Assembly (NCBI GenBank): GCA_019423005.1
Contig: JAHZCF010000095.1
Span: forward strand, 1 to 8,228
Reading direction: 5' to 3'
DNA: 8,228 nucleotides
From: Haemophilus sp.
GTDB lineage: Bacteria > Pseudomonadota > Gammaproteobacteria > Enterobacterales > Pasteurellaceae
Within the stretch, counting starts at the first letter, position 1, and every line of letters starts with the position of its first letter. Made by a program: the position numbers and the translations under genes. The notes below the pieces were generated by a model that ran no database searches, was not told the origin of the DNA, and worked only from the letters and a program-made list of their open reading frames with translations. Positions 1 through 5,142 of this stretch are shown here, piece by piece.

Positions 1-1502
1 GCCGTTTAGTGTGGAATATCAATGAGAAAAATAAATTAACCTTGGATTCTGGTTTTAGTCGCCAAGGTAATATTTATAACGGTGATACACAAAATAGTGC
101 GGCTGAGCTTTACAACAGTATTAAAGCGCCTTATACCAAACAACTTGCTAGCTCAAAGGCTGAAACAGCTCGTTTATACCGACAAAATTATGCGTTAACT
201 TATGAAGGTAAGTTTGATCATTTTGATAATAAAACTTATATCGCGTTTGATAAAACTAAAAATAGCCGATTACCTGAAGGATTAGCTGGTGGGCCAGAGG
301 GAAGCTATACTAGCACTACAGGTTTTACTGACTCAATTTTAAAAAATACGCGTTTTAGTTCAGAATTCTATATTCCATTTACACTTGGTGTAGAACACAT
401 GGTTACCTTGGGATTTGAAGGTACACATAGCACCTTAGATGATAAGCAGTCAATGACACAAAATCTTGGAGAAAAAGTGATTTTTGTGACAGATGCTAAG
501 GGGAAAAGAAACAGAATAGTAAAAAAAGACCCAACAGAATCATTCCCAGGTATTACAAAAAATCGCGGTGGTTATTCTAGCCAGACCGAATGGGCTATCT
601 TCCTAGAAGATAATATTTCGGTGACTGATAAGCTTATTTTAACACCTTCAGCTCGTTATGATCATAATAGTTATTCGGGATCGAATGTGAGTGGTGGGCT
701 TAATTTCCTGTATGCTGTCACAGATAATGTGAATGTAAAAGGTGGGATTGCTAGAGCTTATAAAGCACCAAATCTTTATCAAACTAATCCAAACTACTTA
801 CTTTATACACGTGGACAAGGTTGCCCAACCGCAGGTGATTATTCATGTTATTTCCAAGGTAATGAAGATTTGAAACCAGAAACTAGCTGGAATAAAGAGA
901 TTGGGGTGGAATACAATAAAGACGGTTATCTTGCATCTCTTACATATTTCCGTAACGATTACCGTAACAAAATTGTGCCATCAGATAAACTTATTGGTGT
1001 GACTTCTAATAAAAATGAAGTATATCAATGGAGTAATGCGAATCGTGCGCTTGTTGAAGGTCTAGAGGGAAATTTAACCTTACCATTAATCGAGAATAAA
1101 TTATCTTGGGTTAATAACTTCACTTATATGCACAAAACCAAAAATAAAGATACGGGCAATCCGCTTTCTATTGTGCCGAAATATACGTTAAATTCTAGCT
1201 TGAGCTATCAGATTACAGACGGTTTTGACGCAATGCTGACTTATACGCAATATGGTAAACAAACTGGTCGTAAAGTAAAAGAGATTAGAATGGAAAATGC
1301 GGCAGCATTAGCTAATTCAACTGAAATCGGTAGTTATGCCGTTTGGGGATTAAGTGCAGGCTATAACTGGAAAGATACGATTAGTGTGCGTATTGGTGTG
1401 AGCAACTTATTTGATAAACGTGTTTATCGCGAAAATAATGGAGCAAGCACTTACAATGAGCCTGGTCGAGCTTATTACGCAACAGTTAAATATTCATTTT
1501 AA
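1..1502 (+). CDS. fepA: FepA-type TonB-dependent ferric siderophore receptor, C-terminal part (5' end outside window)
   Basis: This is an outer-membrane beta-barrel receptor that would import ferric catecholate siderophores (enterobactin type) using TonB energy. The frame is open from base 3 to the TAA at 1500-1502, about 499 residues; an in-frame GTG at 9 is not a credible start because similarity to FepA/IroN continues through it. The N-terminal signal peptide, TonB box, plug domain and first strands are missing, being upstream of the window (E. coli FepA is roughly 750 residues). Visible family stretches are SRQGNIYNGDTQNS, ARAYKAPNLYQTNPNYLLY, FRNDYRNKI, VEGLEGNLTLPL, LFDKRVYRENN and TYNEPGRAYY. 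Two cysteines eight residues apart (codons 822-824 and 846-848) match the FepA loop disulfide. The protein ends in Phe (KYSF), the usual barrel assembly signal. Compared with recalled FepA, the last extracellular loop before TYNEPGR is short. FepA, BfeA/PfeA and IroN cannot be separated from this part alone, so the family is firm and the symbol tentative. Confidence 0.88.
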   Translation, partial: RLVWNINEKNKLTLDSGFSRQGNIYNGDTQNSAAELYNSIKAPYTKQLASSKAETARLYRQNYALTYEGKFDHFDNKTYIAFDKTKNSRLPEGLAGGPEGSYTSTTGFTDSILKNTRFSSEFYIPFTLGVEHMVTLGFEGTHSTLDDKQSMTQNLGEKVIFVTDAKGKRNRIVKKDPTESFPGITKNRGGYSSQTEWAIFLEDNISVTDKLILTPSARYDHNSYSGSNVSGGLNFLYAVTDNVNVKGGIARAYKAPNLYQTNPNYLLYTRGQGCPTAGDYSCYFQGNEDLKPETSWNKEIGVEYNKDGYLASLTYFRNDYRNKIVPSDKLIGVTSNKNEVYQWSNANRALVEGLEGNLTLPLIENKLSWVNNFTYMHKTKNKDTGNPLSIVPKYTLNSSLSYQITDGFDAMLTYTQYGKQTGRKVKEIRMENAAALANSTEIGSYAVWGLSAGYNWKDTISVRIGVSNLFDKRVYRENNGASTYNEPGRAYYATVKYSF

Positions 1503-1523
1503 TTGAGCGTTTAGAACTGATAG

Positions 1524-1556
1524 AAAAAGTGCGGTCGATTTTGACCGCACTTTTTT
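1524..1556 (+). terminator. Rho-independent terminator of the receptor gene, built from two facing uptake signals
   Basis: A perfect 13-bp inverted repeat has arms AAAAAGTGCGGTC (1524-1536) and GACCGCACTTTTT (1543-1555), separated by the 6-base loop GATTTT, with the T run reaching 1556. It begins 22 bases after the receptor stop codon. Each arm contains a full copy of the uptake core (1527-1535 on +, 1544-1552 on -). Paired uptake signals acting as terminators are well known in H. influenzae. The A run on the left arm means the hairpin could also work on the opposite strand. Confidence 0.9.
1527..1552. repeat. Inverted pair of DNA uptake signal sequences (Hin-type USS)
   Basis: AAGTGCGGT at 1527-1535 faces ACCGCACTT at 1544-1552. 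This 9-base core marks DNA for preferential uptake during natural transformation in H. influenzae and relatives. The Hin form, rather than the Apl form ACAAGCGGT, narrows the host to the H. influenzae/H. parainfluenzae/Aggregatibacter/Pasteurella multocida side of the family. Confidence 0.92.
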
Positions 1557-1593
1557 ATTGATTGAATTTTGAAAATGGTGAATTTCAGATAAT

Positions 1594-1617
1594 AAAAAAC
1601 CCTGCATAGGCAGGGTT
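1594..1617 (-). terminator. Rho-independent terminator of rpmE
   Basis: Read on the - strand, arms AACCCTGC and GCAGGGTT (plus-strand positions 1610-1617 and 1598-1605) form a perfect 8-bp stem with a 4-base loop, followed by a run of six T (A1594-1599 on the + strand). It starts 18 bases beyond the rpmE stop codon. The hairpin faces the receptor-gene terminator, so the two convergent units each have their own stop signal. Confidence 0.88.
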
Positions 1618-1634
1618 CTTCACACAGATTCAAA

Positions 1635-1847
1635 TTATTTTGTACCTGGGATTTTGAAACGGCTGTTAAAACGTTCAACACGACCACCAGTATCAACAAC
1701 ACGTTGTTTACCAGTGTAGAATGGGTGGCAGCTACCGCACACATCAAGGTTGATGTCTTTGCCTAAAGTTGAACGCGTTTTGATCACGTTACCGCAAGAA
1801 CAAGTTGCAGTAATCTCTTTATATTCTGGATGAATACCTTGTTTCAT
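1635..1847 (-). CDS. rpmE: 50S ribosomal protein bL31 (zinc-binding, C+ form)
   Basis: A 70-residue protein of the large ribosomal subunit; bL31 forms a bridge between the ribosomal subunits. The sequence MKQGIHPEYKEIT, CSCGNV, NLDVCGSCHPFYTGKQR and GGRVERFNSRF follows E. coli L31 nearly position for position, and the length is the same. Cys16, Cys18, Cys37 and Cys40 are all present, so this is the zinc-binding C+ paralogue and not the zinc-free form made under zinc starvation. The start is the ATG at 1845-1847: it gives the family N-terminus and has a GAGG ribosome site 6 bases upstream. A TTG four codons earlier lies inside that ribosome site and is not used. It is a single-gene unit with its own promoter, a leader of about 90 bases and a terminator, divergent from mutY. 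Confidence 0.97.
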   Translation of the reverse strand: MKQGIHPEYKEITATCSCGNVIKTRSTLGKDINLDVCGSCHPFYTGKQRVVDTGGRVERFNSRFKIPGTK

Positions 1848-1867
1848 AGAAAACCTCAAATTGAAGC

Positions 1868-1928
1868 CACGCCGCTATAAATGCTTTCCACTTACACCGC
1901 GTGAGTTAATAATCGCCGACAATCCGGC
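1868..1928 (-). promoter_or_regulatory. Structured 5' leader of rpmE mRNA, candidate autoregulatory element
   Basis: Two hairpins can be drawn in the transcribed leader. The one nearer the gene has an outer stem CACGC/GCGTG (plus-strand 1868-1872 with 1899-1903) and, after a small internal loop, an inner 8-bp stem TGTAAGTG/CATTTATA (1876-1883 with 1889-1896, including G-U pairs) closed by a GAAAG loop. The upstream one is GCCG/CGGC (1915-1918 with 1925-1928) around a 6-base loop. In E. coli, bL31 represses translation of its own mRNA through the rpmE leader; this leader may do the same. The structures are read by eye and not energy-scored. Confidence 0.5.
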
Positions 1929-1944
1929 ACCAAATAGACTGCGA

Positions 1945-1972
1945 ATTATACTGAAAAAATCAAATTGATCAA
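1945..1972 (-). promoter_or_regulatory. Predicted sigma-70 promoter of rpmE
   Basis: On the - strand there is a consensus -10 box TATAAT (plus-strand 1945-1950) and a -35 box TTGATC (1967-1972) with a 16-base spacer. Transcription would start near 1938, leaving a leader of about 90 bases before the rpmE ATG. The perfect -10 fits strong constitutive expression of a ribosomal protein gene. Confidence 0.7.
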
Positions 1973-1995
1973 GTGGTGTGCTTTAGTGATAGAAT
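1965..1995 (+). promoter_or_regulatory. Weak candidate promoter of mutY-yggX-mltC
   Basis: TTGATC (1965-1970) and TAGAAT (1990-1995) lie upstream of mutY with a 19-base spacer, longer than the optimal 17. The -35 hexamer shares the palindrome TTGATCAA with the divergent rpmE -35. No better pair is obvious in the roughly 70 bases before mutY. This is a guess from position and resemblance. Confidence 0.3.
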
Positions 1996-2021
1996 CATCG
2001 CAAAATTTTTGCTTATTTTTG

Positions 2022-2030
2022 ACCGCACTT
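2022..2030 (-). repeat. DNA uptake signal sequence just upstream of mutY
   Basis: A perfect ACCGCACTT core, in the - orientation, lies 10 bases before the mutY start codon and immediately 5' of its AGGA ribosome site (2032-2035). It would therefore be in the leader of the mutY mRNA. Confidence 0.9.
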
Positions 2031-2040
2031 TAGGAAAGTT

Positions 2041-3159
2041 ATGTTAGCCCAATCCTCTGTTGATGCCCCTTTTGCCCATTCTGTTTTACAATGGTATGAA
2101 AAGTTTGGGCGTAAAAATTTGCCTTGGCAGCAAAATAAAACTCTTTATGCTGTTTGGCTTTCCGAAGTGATGTTACAACAAACTCAAGTTTCTACCGTTA
2201 TTCCTTATTTTGAGCGATTTATCAAAACGTTTCCTAATGTGACCGCTCTTGCTAATGCGTCACAAGATGAAGTATTGCATTTGTGGACGGGACTAGGTTA
2301 TTACGCACGTGCGAGAAATTTACATCAAGCCGCTCAAACCATTAGAGATGAATATCAAGGCGAATTTCCTACACAATTTGAGCAAGTTTTGGCGTTAACG
2401 GGTGTAGGGCGATCTACAGCGGGGGCAATTTTATCTTCTGTGCAAAATCAACCTTATCCGATTTTAGACGGTAATGTGAAACGTGTGCTTTCTCGTTATT
2501 TTGCTGTTGAAGGTTGGCCTGGCGAGAAGAAAGTCGAAAATCAATTATGGCAGTTGAGCGAACAGGTTACACCAACAACGAGAGTCGCAGAATTTAATCA
2601 AGCAATGATGGATATCGGTTCGGCGATTTGTACCCGAACAAAACCTAAATGCGATCTTTGTCCTCTAAGTAACGATTGTTTAGCCAATAAACTCGAAAAG
2701 TGGACAGAATTTCCTGGAAAGAAACCAAAAAAATCGTTGCCAGAAAAGCAGAGTTATTTTTTGATTTTATCTCATCAAGGAAAAGTCTGGTTGGAACATC
2801 GTGAAAGCAAAGGCTTATGGGGCGGGTTGTATTGTTTTCCTCAGTTTGATGATAAACAAACATTGCTGAGTTATCTGAAAGAACTAGGGATTGCCGAGTA
2901 TCAAGAATGGGTAACTTTCCGTCATACGTTTAGTCATTTTCATTTAGATATTCATCCTATTTATGTTGAAGTCGATCGAAAATCTGAAGATGGCGATCGT
3001 TCAGATTGGAAAAAATTGTCAGAAAAAGGAAAAGAATCTCAATCTGGTCTATTAAGTGCGGTCAAATATTGGTATGATCCAACGTCACCTGAACAGATCG
3101 GGTTAGCTCAGCCTGTGAAAAATTTATTAACGCAATTTGTAAGGAATTATTATGGCTAG
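2041..3159 (+). CDS. mutY: A/G-specific adenine DNA glycosylase MutY
   Basis: A base-excision repair enzyme that removes adenine mispaired with 8-oxoguanine, preventing G:C to T:A mutations. All key features are present: catalytic Glu42 in SEVMLQQTQV, a helix-hairpin-helix around residues 119-128 (LTGVGRSTAG), catalytic Asp143 in LDGNVKRV, and the 4Fe-4S ligands Cys197, Cys204, Cys207 and Cys213 (C-x6-C-x2-C-x5-C). The C-terminal NUDIX-like 8-oxoG recognition domain runs from about residue 235, with FRHTFSHFHLDIHP. At 372 residues it is about 20 longer than E. coli MutY; the extra length is a hydrophilic stretch near residues 309-338 that contains an uptake signal in the DNA. The ATG has an AGGA ribosome site 5 bases upstream. 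It overlaps yggX by 8 bases and heads the operon mutY-yggX-mltC, in the E. coli order. Confidence 0.97.
   Translation: MLAQSSVDAPFAHSVLQWYEKFGRKNLPWQQNKTLYAVWLSEVMLQQTQVSTVIPYFERFIKTFPNVTALANASQDEVLHLWTGLGYYARARNLHQAAQTIRDEYQGEFPTQFEQVLALTGVGRSTAGAILSSVQNQPYPILDGNVKRVLSRYFAVEGWPGEKKVENQLWQLSEQVTPTTRVAEFNQAMMDIGSAICTRTKPKCDLCPLSNDCLANKLEKWTEFPGKKPKKSLPEKQSYFLILSHQGKVWLEHRESKGLWGGLYCFPQFDDKQTLLSYLKELGIAEYQEWVTFRHTFSHFHLDIHPIYVEVDRKSEDGDRSDWKKLSEKGKESQSGLLSAVKYWYDPTSPEQIGLAQPVKNLLTQFVRNYYG
3054..3062 (+). repeat. DNA uptake signal sequence inside the mutY coding region
   Basis: A perfect AAGTGCGGT core is read in frame as part of L-S-A-V-K within the variable C-terminal insertion of MutY. Coding-region copies are a minority in H. 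influenzae-type genomes. Confidence 0.92.
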
Positions 3160-3424
3160 AACCGTTTTTTGCGAATATTTGAAAAAAGATGCAGAAGGGT
3201 TGGATTTTCAACTGTATCCCGGTGAATTAGGTAAACGTATTTTTAATTCAATTAGTAAACAAGCATGGGGTGAATGGATTAAAAAACAAACCATGTTAGT
3301 GAACGAGAAAAAACTCAATATGATGAATGCCGAGCATCGTAAATTATTAGAAGAAGAAATGGTGAATTTCTTATTTGAAGGCAAAGATGTGCATATTGAA
3401 GGTTACGTTCCCCCATCTAAATAA
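3152..3424 (+). CDS. yggX: YggX family oxidative damage protection / Fe(2+)-trafficking protein
   Basis: A small cytoplasmic protein of 90 residues. Its family protects iron-sulfur proteins from oxidative damage and is proposed to handle ferrous iron; the exact mechanism is unsettled even in E. coli and Salmonella. Recognisable stretches are MARTVFCEYLKKDAEGLDFQ, PGELGKRIFNSISKQAW, KQTMLVNEKKLNMMN and GYVPPSK; the length matches E. coli YggX (91). The N-terminal Cys7, reported as important in Salmonella YggX, is present. The start ATG overlaps the last codons of mutY by 8 bases and has AAGGA (3141-3145) 6 bases upstream, which points to translational coupling. Sitting between mutY and mltC is the conserved enterobacterial arrangement. 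Confidence 0.96.
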   Translation: MARTVFCEYLKKDAEGLDFQLYPGELGKRIFNSISKQAWGEWIKKQTMLVNEKKLNMMNAEHRKLLEEEMVNFLFEGKDVHIEGYVPPSK

Positions 3425-3433
3425 CAAAAGATT

Positions 3434-4513
3434 ATGAAAAAGTATTTATTATTGGCGCTACTTCCGCTTTTATATGCTTGTAGTGACTCGCCAACTCATC
3501 GACGTGGCATTAATTATGACGAAGTGTTTTCAAAAGACACGCAAGGTTTAGATATTTTAACTGGTCAATTCTCCCATAATATCGATCGTATTTGGGGGGT
3601 AAATGAGCTTTTAGTGGCAAGCCGTAAAGATTACGTGAAATACACGGACTCTTTCTATACGCGTAGCCACGTAAGTTTTGATGAAGGTACAATTATTGTT
3701 GAAACCCAACAAGATCTTAATCGCTTACACAATGCGATTGTCCATACTTTATTGATGGGCTCCGATGCAAAAGGGATCGACTTATTTGCGTCTGGCGATG
3801 TACCGATCAGTACGCGTCCTTTCTTATTAGGTCAGGTTGTGGATAACAATGGCCAGCAAATTGCTAACCAAGTGATTGCAAGTAACTTTGCGACTTATTT
3901 AATCCAAAATAAATTACAAACACGCCGCCTACAAAATGGTAACACCGTACAATTTGTAGTGATCTCCATGATTGCAAACCACGTTGAAGTGCGTGCACAA
4001 AAATATATTCCATTAGTCCGTAAAGCCGCAGAGCGCTATGGCATTGATGAGAGCTTGATTTTAGGTATTATGCAAACAGAATCTAGCTTCAACCCGTATG
4101 CGATAAGTTATGCGAATGCAATCGGCTTAATGCAAGTGGTACCAAGCACAGCAGGTCGTGATGTATTTGCGATGAAAGGTAAAGGTGGACAACCATCTGC
4201 GCGTTACCTTTATGATCCTGCAAATAACATTGATGCGGGGGTTTCTTACTTATGGATTCTGCAAAATCAATATTTAGATGGTATTACAAACCCTACCTCT
4301 AAACGTTTTGCAATGATTTCTGCCTACAACAGTGGTGCAGGTGCAGTATTACGCGTGTTCGATGAGGATAAAGATGAGGCGATCTATAAGATCAATCAGA
4401 TGTATCCAGAACAAGTGTATCGTATCTTAACGACTGCACACCCATCCTCACAAGCAAGAAACTACTTGTTGAAAGTGGATGCGGCGCAGAAGAAATTCCG
4501 TGTAAGACGATAA
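3434..4513 (+). CDS. mltC: Membrane-bound lytic murein transglycosylase C (lipoprotein)
   Basis: Cleaves the glycan strands of peptidoglycan between MurNAc and GlcNAc, forming 1,6-anhydroMurNAc ends; it acts from the outer membrane in the periplasm. The N-terminus is a lipoprotein signal, MKKYLLLALLPLLYAC, with a lipobox LLYAC and lipidated Cys16; Ser at the next position favours outer-membrane sorting. Residues up to about 190 form the MltC-specific domain (GQFSHNI, DYVKYTD, QVVDNNGQ). The SLT catalytic domain follows, with catalytic Glu216 in IMQTESSFNPYAIS, then GLMQVVPSTAG, DPANNIDAGVSYL and SAYNSGAG. The 359-residue length equals E. coli MltC as recalled. It starts 9 bases after yggX in the same transcript; its ribosome site is weak (AAAAG), so it may depend on translation from upstream. 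A strong terminator follows. Confidence 0.96.
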   Translation: MKKYLLLALLPLLYACSDSPTHRRGINYDEVFSKDTQGLDILTGQFSHNIDRIWGVNELLVASRKDYVKYTDSFYTRSHVSFDEGTIIVETQQDLNRLHNAIVHTLLMGSDAKGIDLFASGDVPISTRPFLLGQVVDNNGQQIANQVIASNFATYLIQNKLQTRRLQNGNTVQFVVISMIANHVEVRAQKYIPLVRKAAERYGIDESLILGIMQTESSFNPYAISYANAIGLMQVVPSTAGRDVFAMKGKGGQPSARYLYDPANNIDAGVSYLWILQNQYLDGITNPTSKRFAMISAYNSGAGAVLRVFDEDKDEAIYKINQMYPEQVYRILTTAHPSSQARNYLLKVDAAQKKFRVRR

Positions 4514-4530
4514 TTTCTACGATGAAATAC

Positions 4531-4563
4531 AATGCCCGAAAGAATTTTCGGGCATTATTTTTT
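4531..4563 (+). terminator. Rho-independent terminator of the mutY-yggX-mltC operon
   Basis: A perfect 11-bp stem AATGCCCGAAA (4531-4541) / TTTCGGGCATT (4546-4556) has a 4-base loop and is followed by ATTTTTT. It lies 17 bases after the mltC stop codon. Confidence 0.93.
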
Positions 4564-4567
4564 GAGA

Positions 4568-4576
4568 AAGTGCGGT
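4568..4576 (+). repeat. DNA uptake signal sequence between mltC and the tRNA pair
   Basis: A perfect AAGTGCGGT core followed by a T-rich stretch, as in the extended Hin-type signal. It has no facing partner, so unlike the copies at 1527-1552 it is not part of a terminator; it lies a few bases after the operon terminator. Confidence 0.92.
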
Positions 4577-4676
4577 TATTTTTGATTGAGTTTTACAAAA
4601 TACGTTCTTTTTATAGTCGTTTTGGTTATTAACCACTCAAACACACCAACTTTTTTACTTTTTTTGAATTTAGTTG

Positions 4677-4706
4677 TTGACCGATACCCGAAAAAATAGT
4701 TTAATA
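4677..4706 (+). promoter_or_regulatory. Predicted promoter of the tRNA-Phe/tRNA-Asn transcript
   Basis: -35 TTGACC (4677-4682) pairs with -10 TTTAAT (4700-4705, 17-base spacer) or TTAATA (4701-4706, 18-base spacer). T-rich sequence just upstream (about 4651-4672) resembles an UP element. The bases after the -10 (CGCTCCG) are GC-rich, the kind of discriminator common to stable-RNA promoters under stringent control. Start is predicted near 4712, about 30 bases before the mature tRNA-Phe end. Confidence 0.6.
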
Positions 4707-4741
4707 CGCTCCGTTGTCAGGCAGTAGCTAACAACGATAAC

Positions 4742-4817
4742 GCCTCGATAGCTCAGTCGGTAGAGCAGGGGATTGAAAATCCCCGTGTCGGTGGTTCGAT
4801 TCCGCCTCGAGGCACCA
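4742..4817 (+). tRNA. pheT: tRNA-Phe (anticodon GAA)
   Basis: A 76-base tRNA with encoded CCA. The acceptor stem GCCTCGA/TCGAGGC pairs perfectly; the D-loop (AGCTCAGTCGGTAGAGC) and anticodon arm with GAA at 4775-4777 match E. coli tRNA-Phe, and the T-loop is GGTTCGATTCC. The discriminator base is A. It lies 2 bases before tRNA-Asn, so both are processed from one transcript. The gene symbol is by analogy and naming varies between species. Confidence 0.98.
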
Positions 4818-4819
4818 TT

Positions 4820-4895
4820 TCCTCCTTAGTTCAGTCGGTAGAACGGTGGACTGTTAATCCATATGTCGCAGGTTCGAGTCCCGCAGGAGGAGCCA
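4820..4895 (+). tRNA. asnT: tRNA-Asn (anticodon GTT)
   Basis: A 76-base tRNA with encoded CCA. The acceptor stem TCCTCCT/AGGAGGA pairs perfectly, the anticodon GTT is at 4853-4855 in the loop CTGTTAA, and the discriminator is G as expected for tRNA-Asn. The body closely matches E. coli tRNA-Asn. It is second in the two-tRNA transcript and is followed 12 bases later by a terminator. The gene symbol is by analogy only. Confidence 0.98.
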
Positions 4896-4907
4896 AATTC
4901 TAAGAAG

Positions 4908-4933
4908 CCGCTAAAGAAATTTAGCGGTTTTTT
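4908..4933 (+). terminator. Rho-independent terminator of the tRNA pair
   Basis: A perfect 8-bp stem CCGCTAAA (4908-4915) / TTTAGCGG (4920-4927) is closed by a GAAA tetraloop and followed by six T (4928-4933). Confidence 0.93.
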
Positions 4934-4996
4934 GCTTTTTAGAATTCAGTCATTATTCTGTTATTTTCCTCTCTTTAAAATTTCCTCTAATTTTTC

Positions 4997-5005
4997 ACCG
5001 CACTT
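4997..5005 (-). repeat. DNA uptake signal sequence in the tRNA-sdaC gap
   Basis: A perfect ACCGCACTT core (- orientation), followed by a T run. It has no facing partner and lies between the tRNA terminator and the sdaC control region. Confidence 0.92.
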
Positions 5006-5045
5006 TTTTGATCTAGATAAATATTTATGTAAAAAAGTCACATAA

Positions 5046-5067
5046 AATTGTTAACAATATCACACTT
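5046..5067 (+). promoter_or_regulatory. Candidate CRP (cAMP receptor protein) binding site upstream of sdaC
   Basis: TGTTA-N6-TCACA (5049-5053 and 5060-5064) matches the CRP consensus TGTGA-N6-TCACA at 9 of 10 core bases. Its centre, 5056.5, lies about 60 bases upstream of the start predicted from the -10 box at 5105-5110, which is where activating class I CRP sites sit. E. coli sdaC is CRP-activated. A 12-bp palindrome ATTGTTAACAAT (5047-5058) overlaps it and could be an alternative site. Confidence 0.5.
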
Positions 5068-5081
5068 TATTATTTTGCACT

Positions 5082-5110
5082 TTGCAATCAATCTCTAACG
5101 TCACCATAAT
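5082..5110 (+). promoter_or_regulatory. Predicted sigma-70 promoter of sdaC-sdaA
   Basis: -35 TTGCAA (5082-5087) and -10 CATAAT (5105-5110) are separated by exactly 17 bases. Transcription would begin near 5117, giving a leader of about 65 bases. Both hexamers deviate from consensus, which fits a promoter needing an activator at the site centred on 5056.5. Confidence 0.55.
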
Positions 5111-5124
5111 GCCACTATTAATTT

Positions 5125-5142
5125 AATGAATGAATATTCATT
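5125..5142. promoter_or_regulatory. ARG-box-like operator just downstream of the predicted sdaC start
   Basis: Arms AATGAAT (5125-5131) and ATTCATT (5136-5142) are perfect inverted repeats with 4 bases between them, matching the 18-bp E. coli ArgR box TGAAT-N4-ATTCA; the centre GAAT has one G where A/T is preferred. The last 14 bases are also a perfect palindrome. At about +8 to +25 of the predicted transcript, a bound protein would block transcription. I see no strong second box beside it, although ArgR usually uses pairs. A TetR-type regulator is an alternative reader. Confidence 0.45.

Noticed and set aside
91..102. Uptake-signal-like TAGTGCGGC in the receptor gene
   Set aside because: Two mismatches in nine bases inside coding sequence; not distinguishable from chance.
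1572..1586. Short direct repeat AATGGTGAATTTC shared with yggX (around 3359-3371)
   Set aside because: One 13-base match is about what chance gives in 8 kb of AT-rich DNA, and one copy is coding sequence of a conserved protein.
1635..1859. Longer rpmE start at the TTG of 1857-1859
   Set aside because: The extra four residues are not in the family, and that codon overlaps the GAGG ribosome site serving the ATG at 1845-1847.
4742..4895. Prophage or island attachment site at the tRNA genes
   Set aside because: No integrase gene and no second copy of either tRNA 3' end is visible in the window.
1527..5005. Recurring 9-base element as a CRISPR or mobile-element repeat
   Set aside because: The copies are dispersed, in both orientations, without regular spacers, and match the known DNA uptake signal.
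5027..5042. A second CRP-like site near TGTAA...TCACA
   Set aside because: The half-sites are only 5 bases apart. With the required 6-base spacing the left arm matches only one of five bases.
4863..5045. A 60-codon + strand open frame starting inside tRNA-Asn
   Set aside because: It begins in the tRNA body and runs through the tRNA terminator and an uptake signal. It has no ribosome site and gives an unremarkable Phe/Lys-rich peptide.
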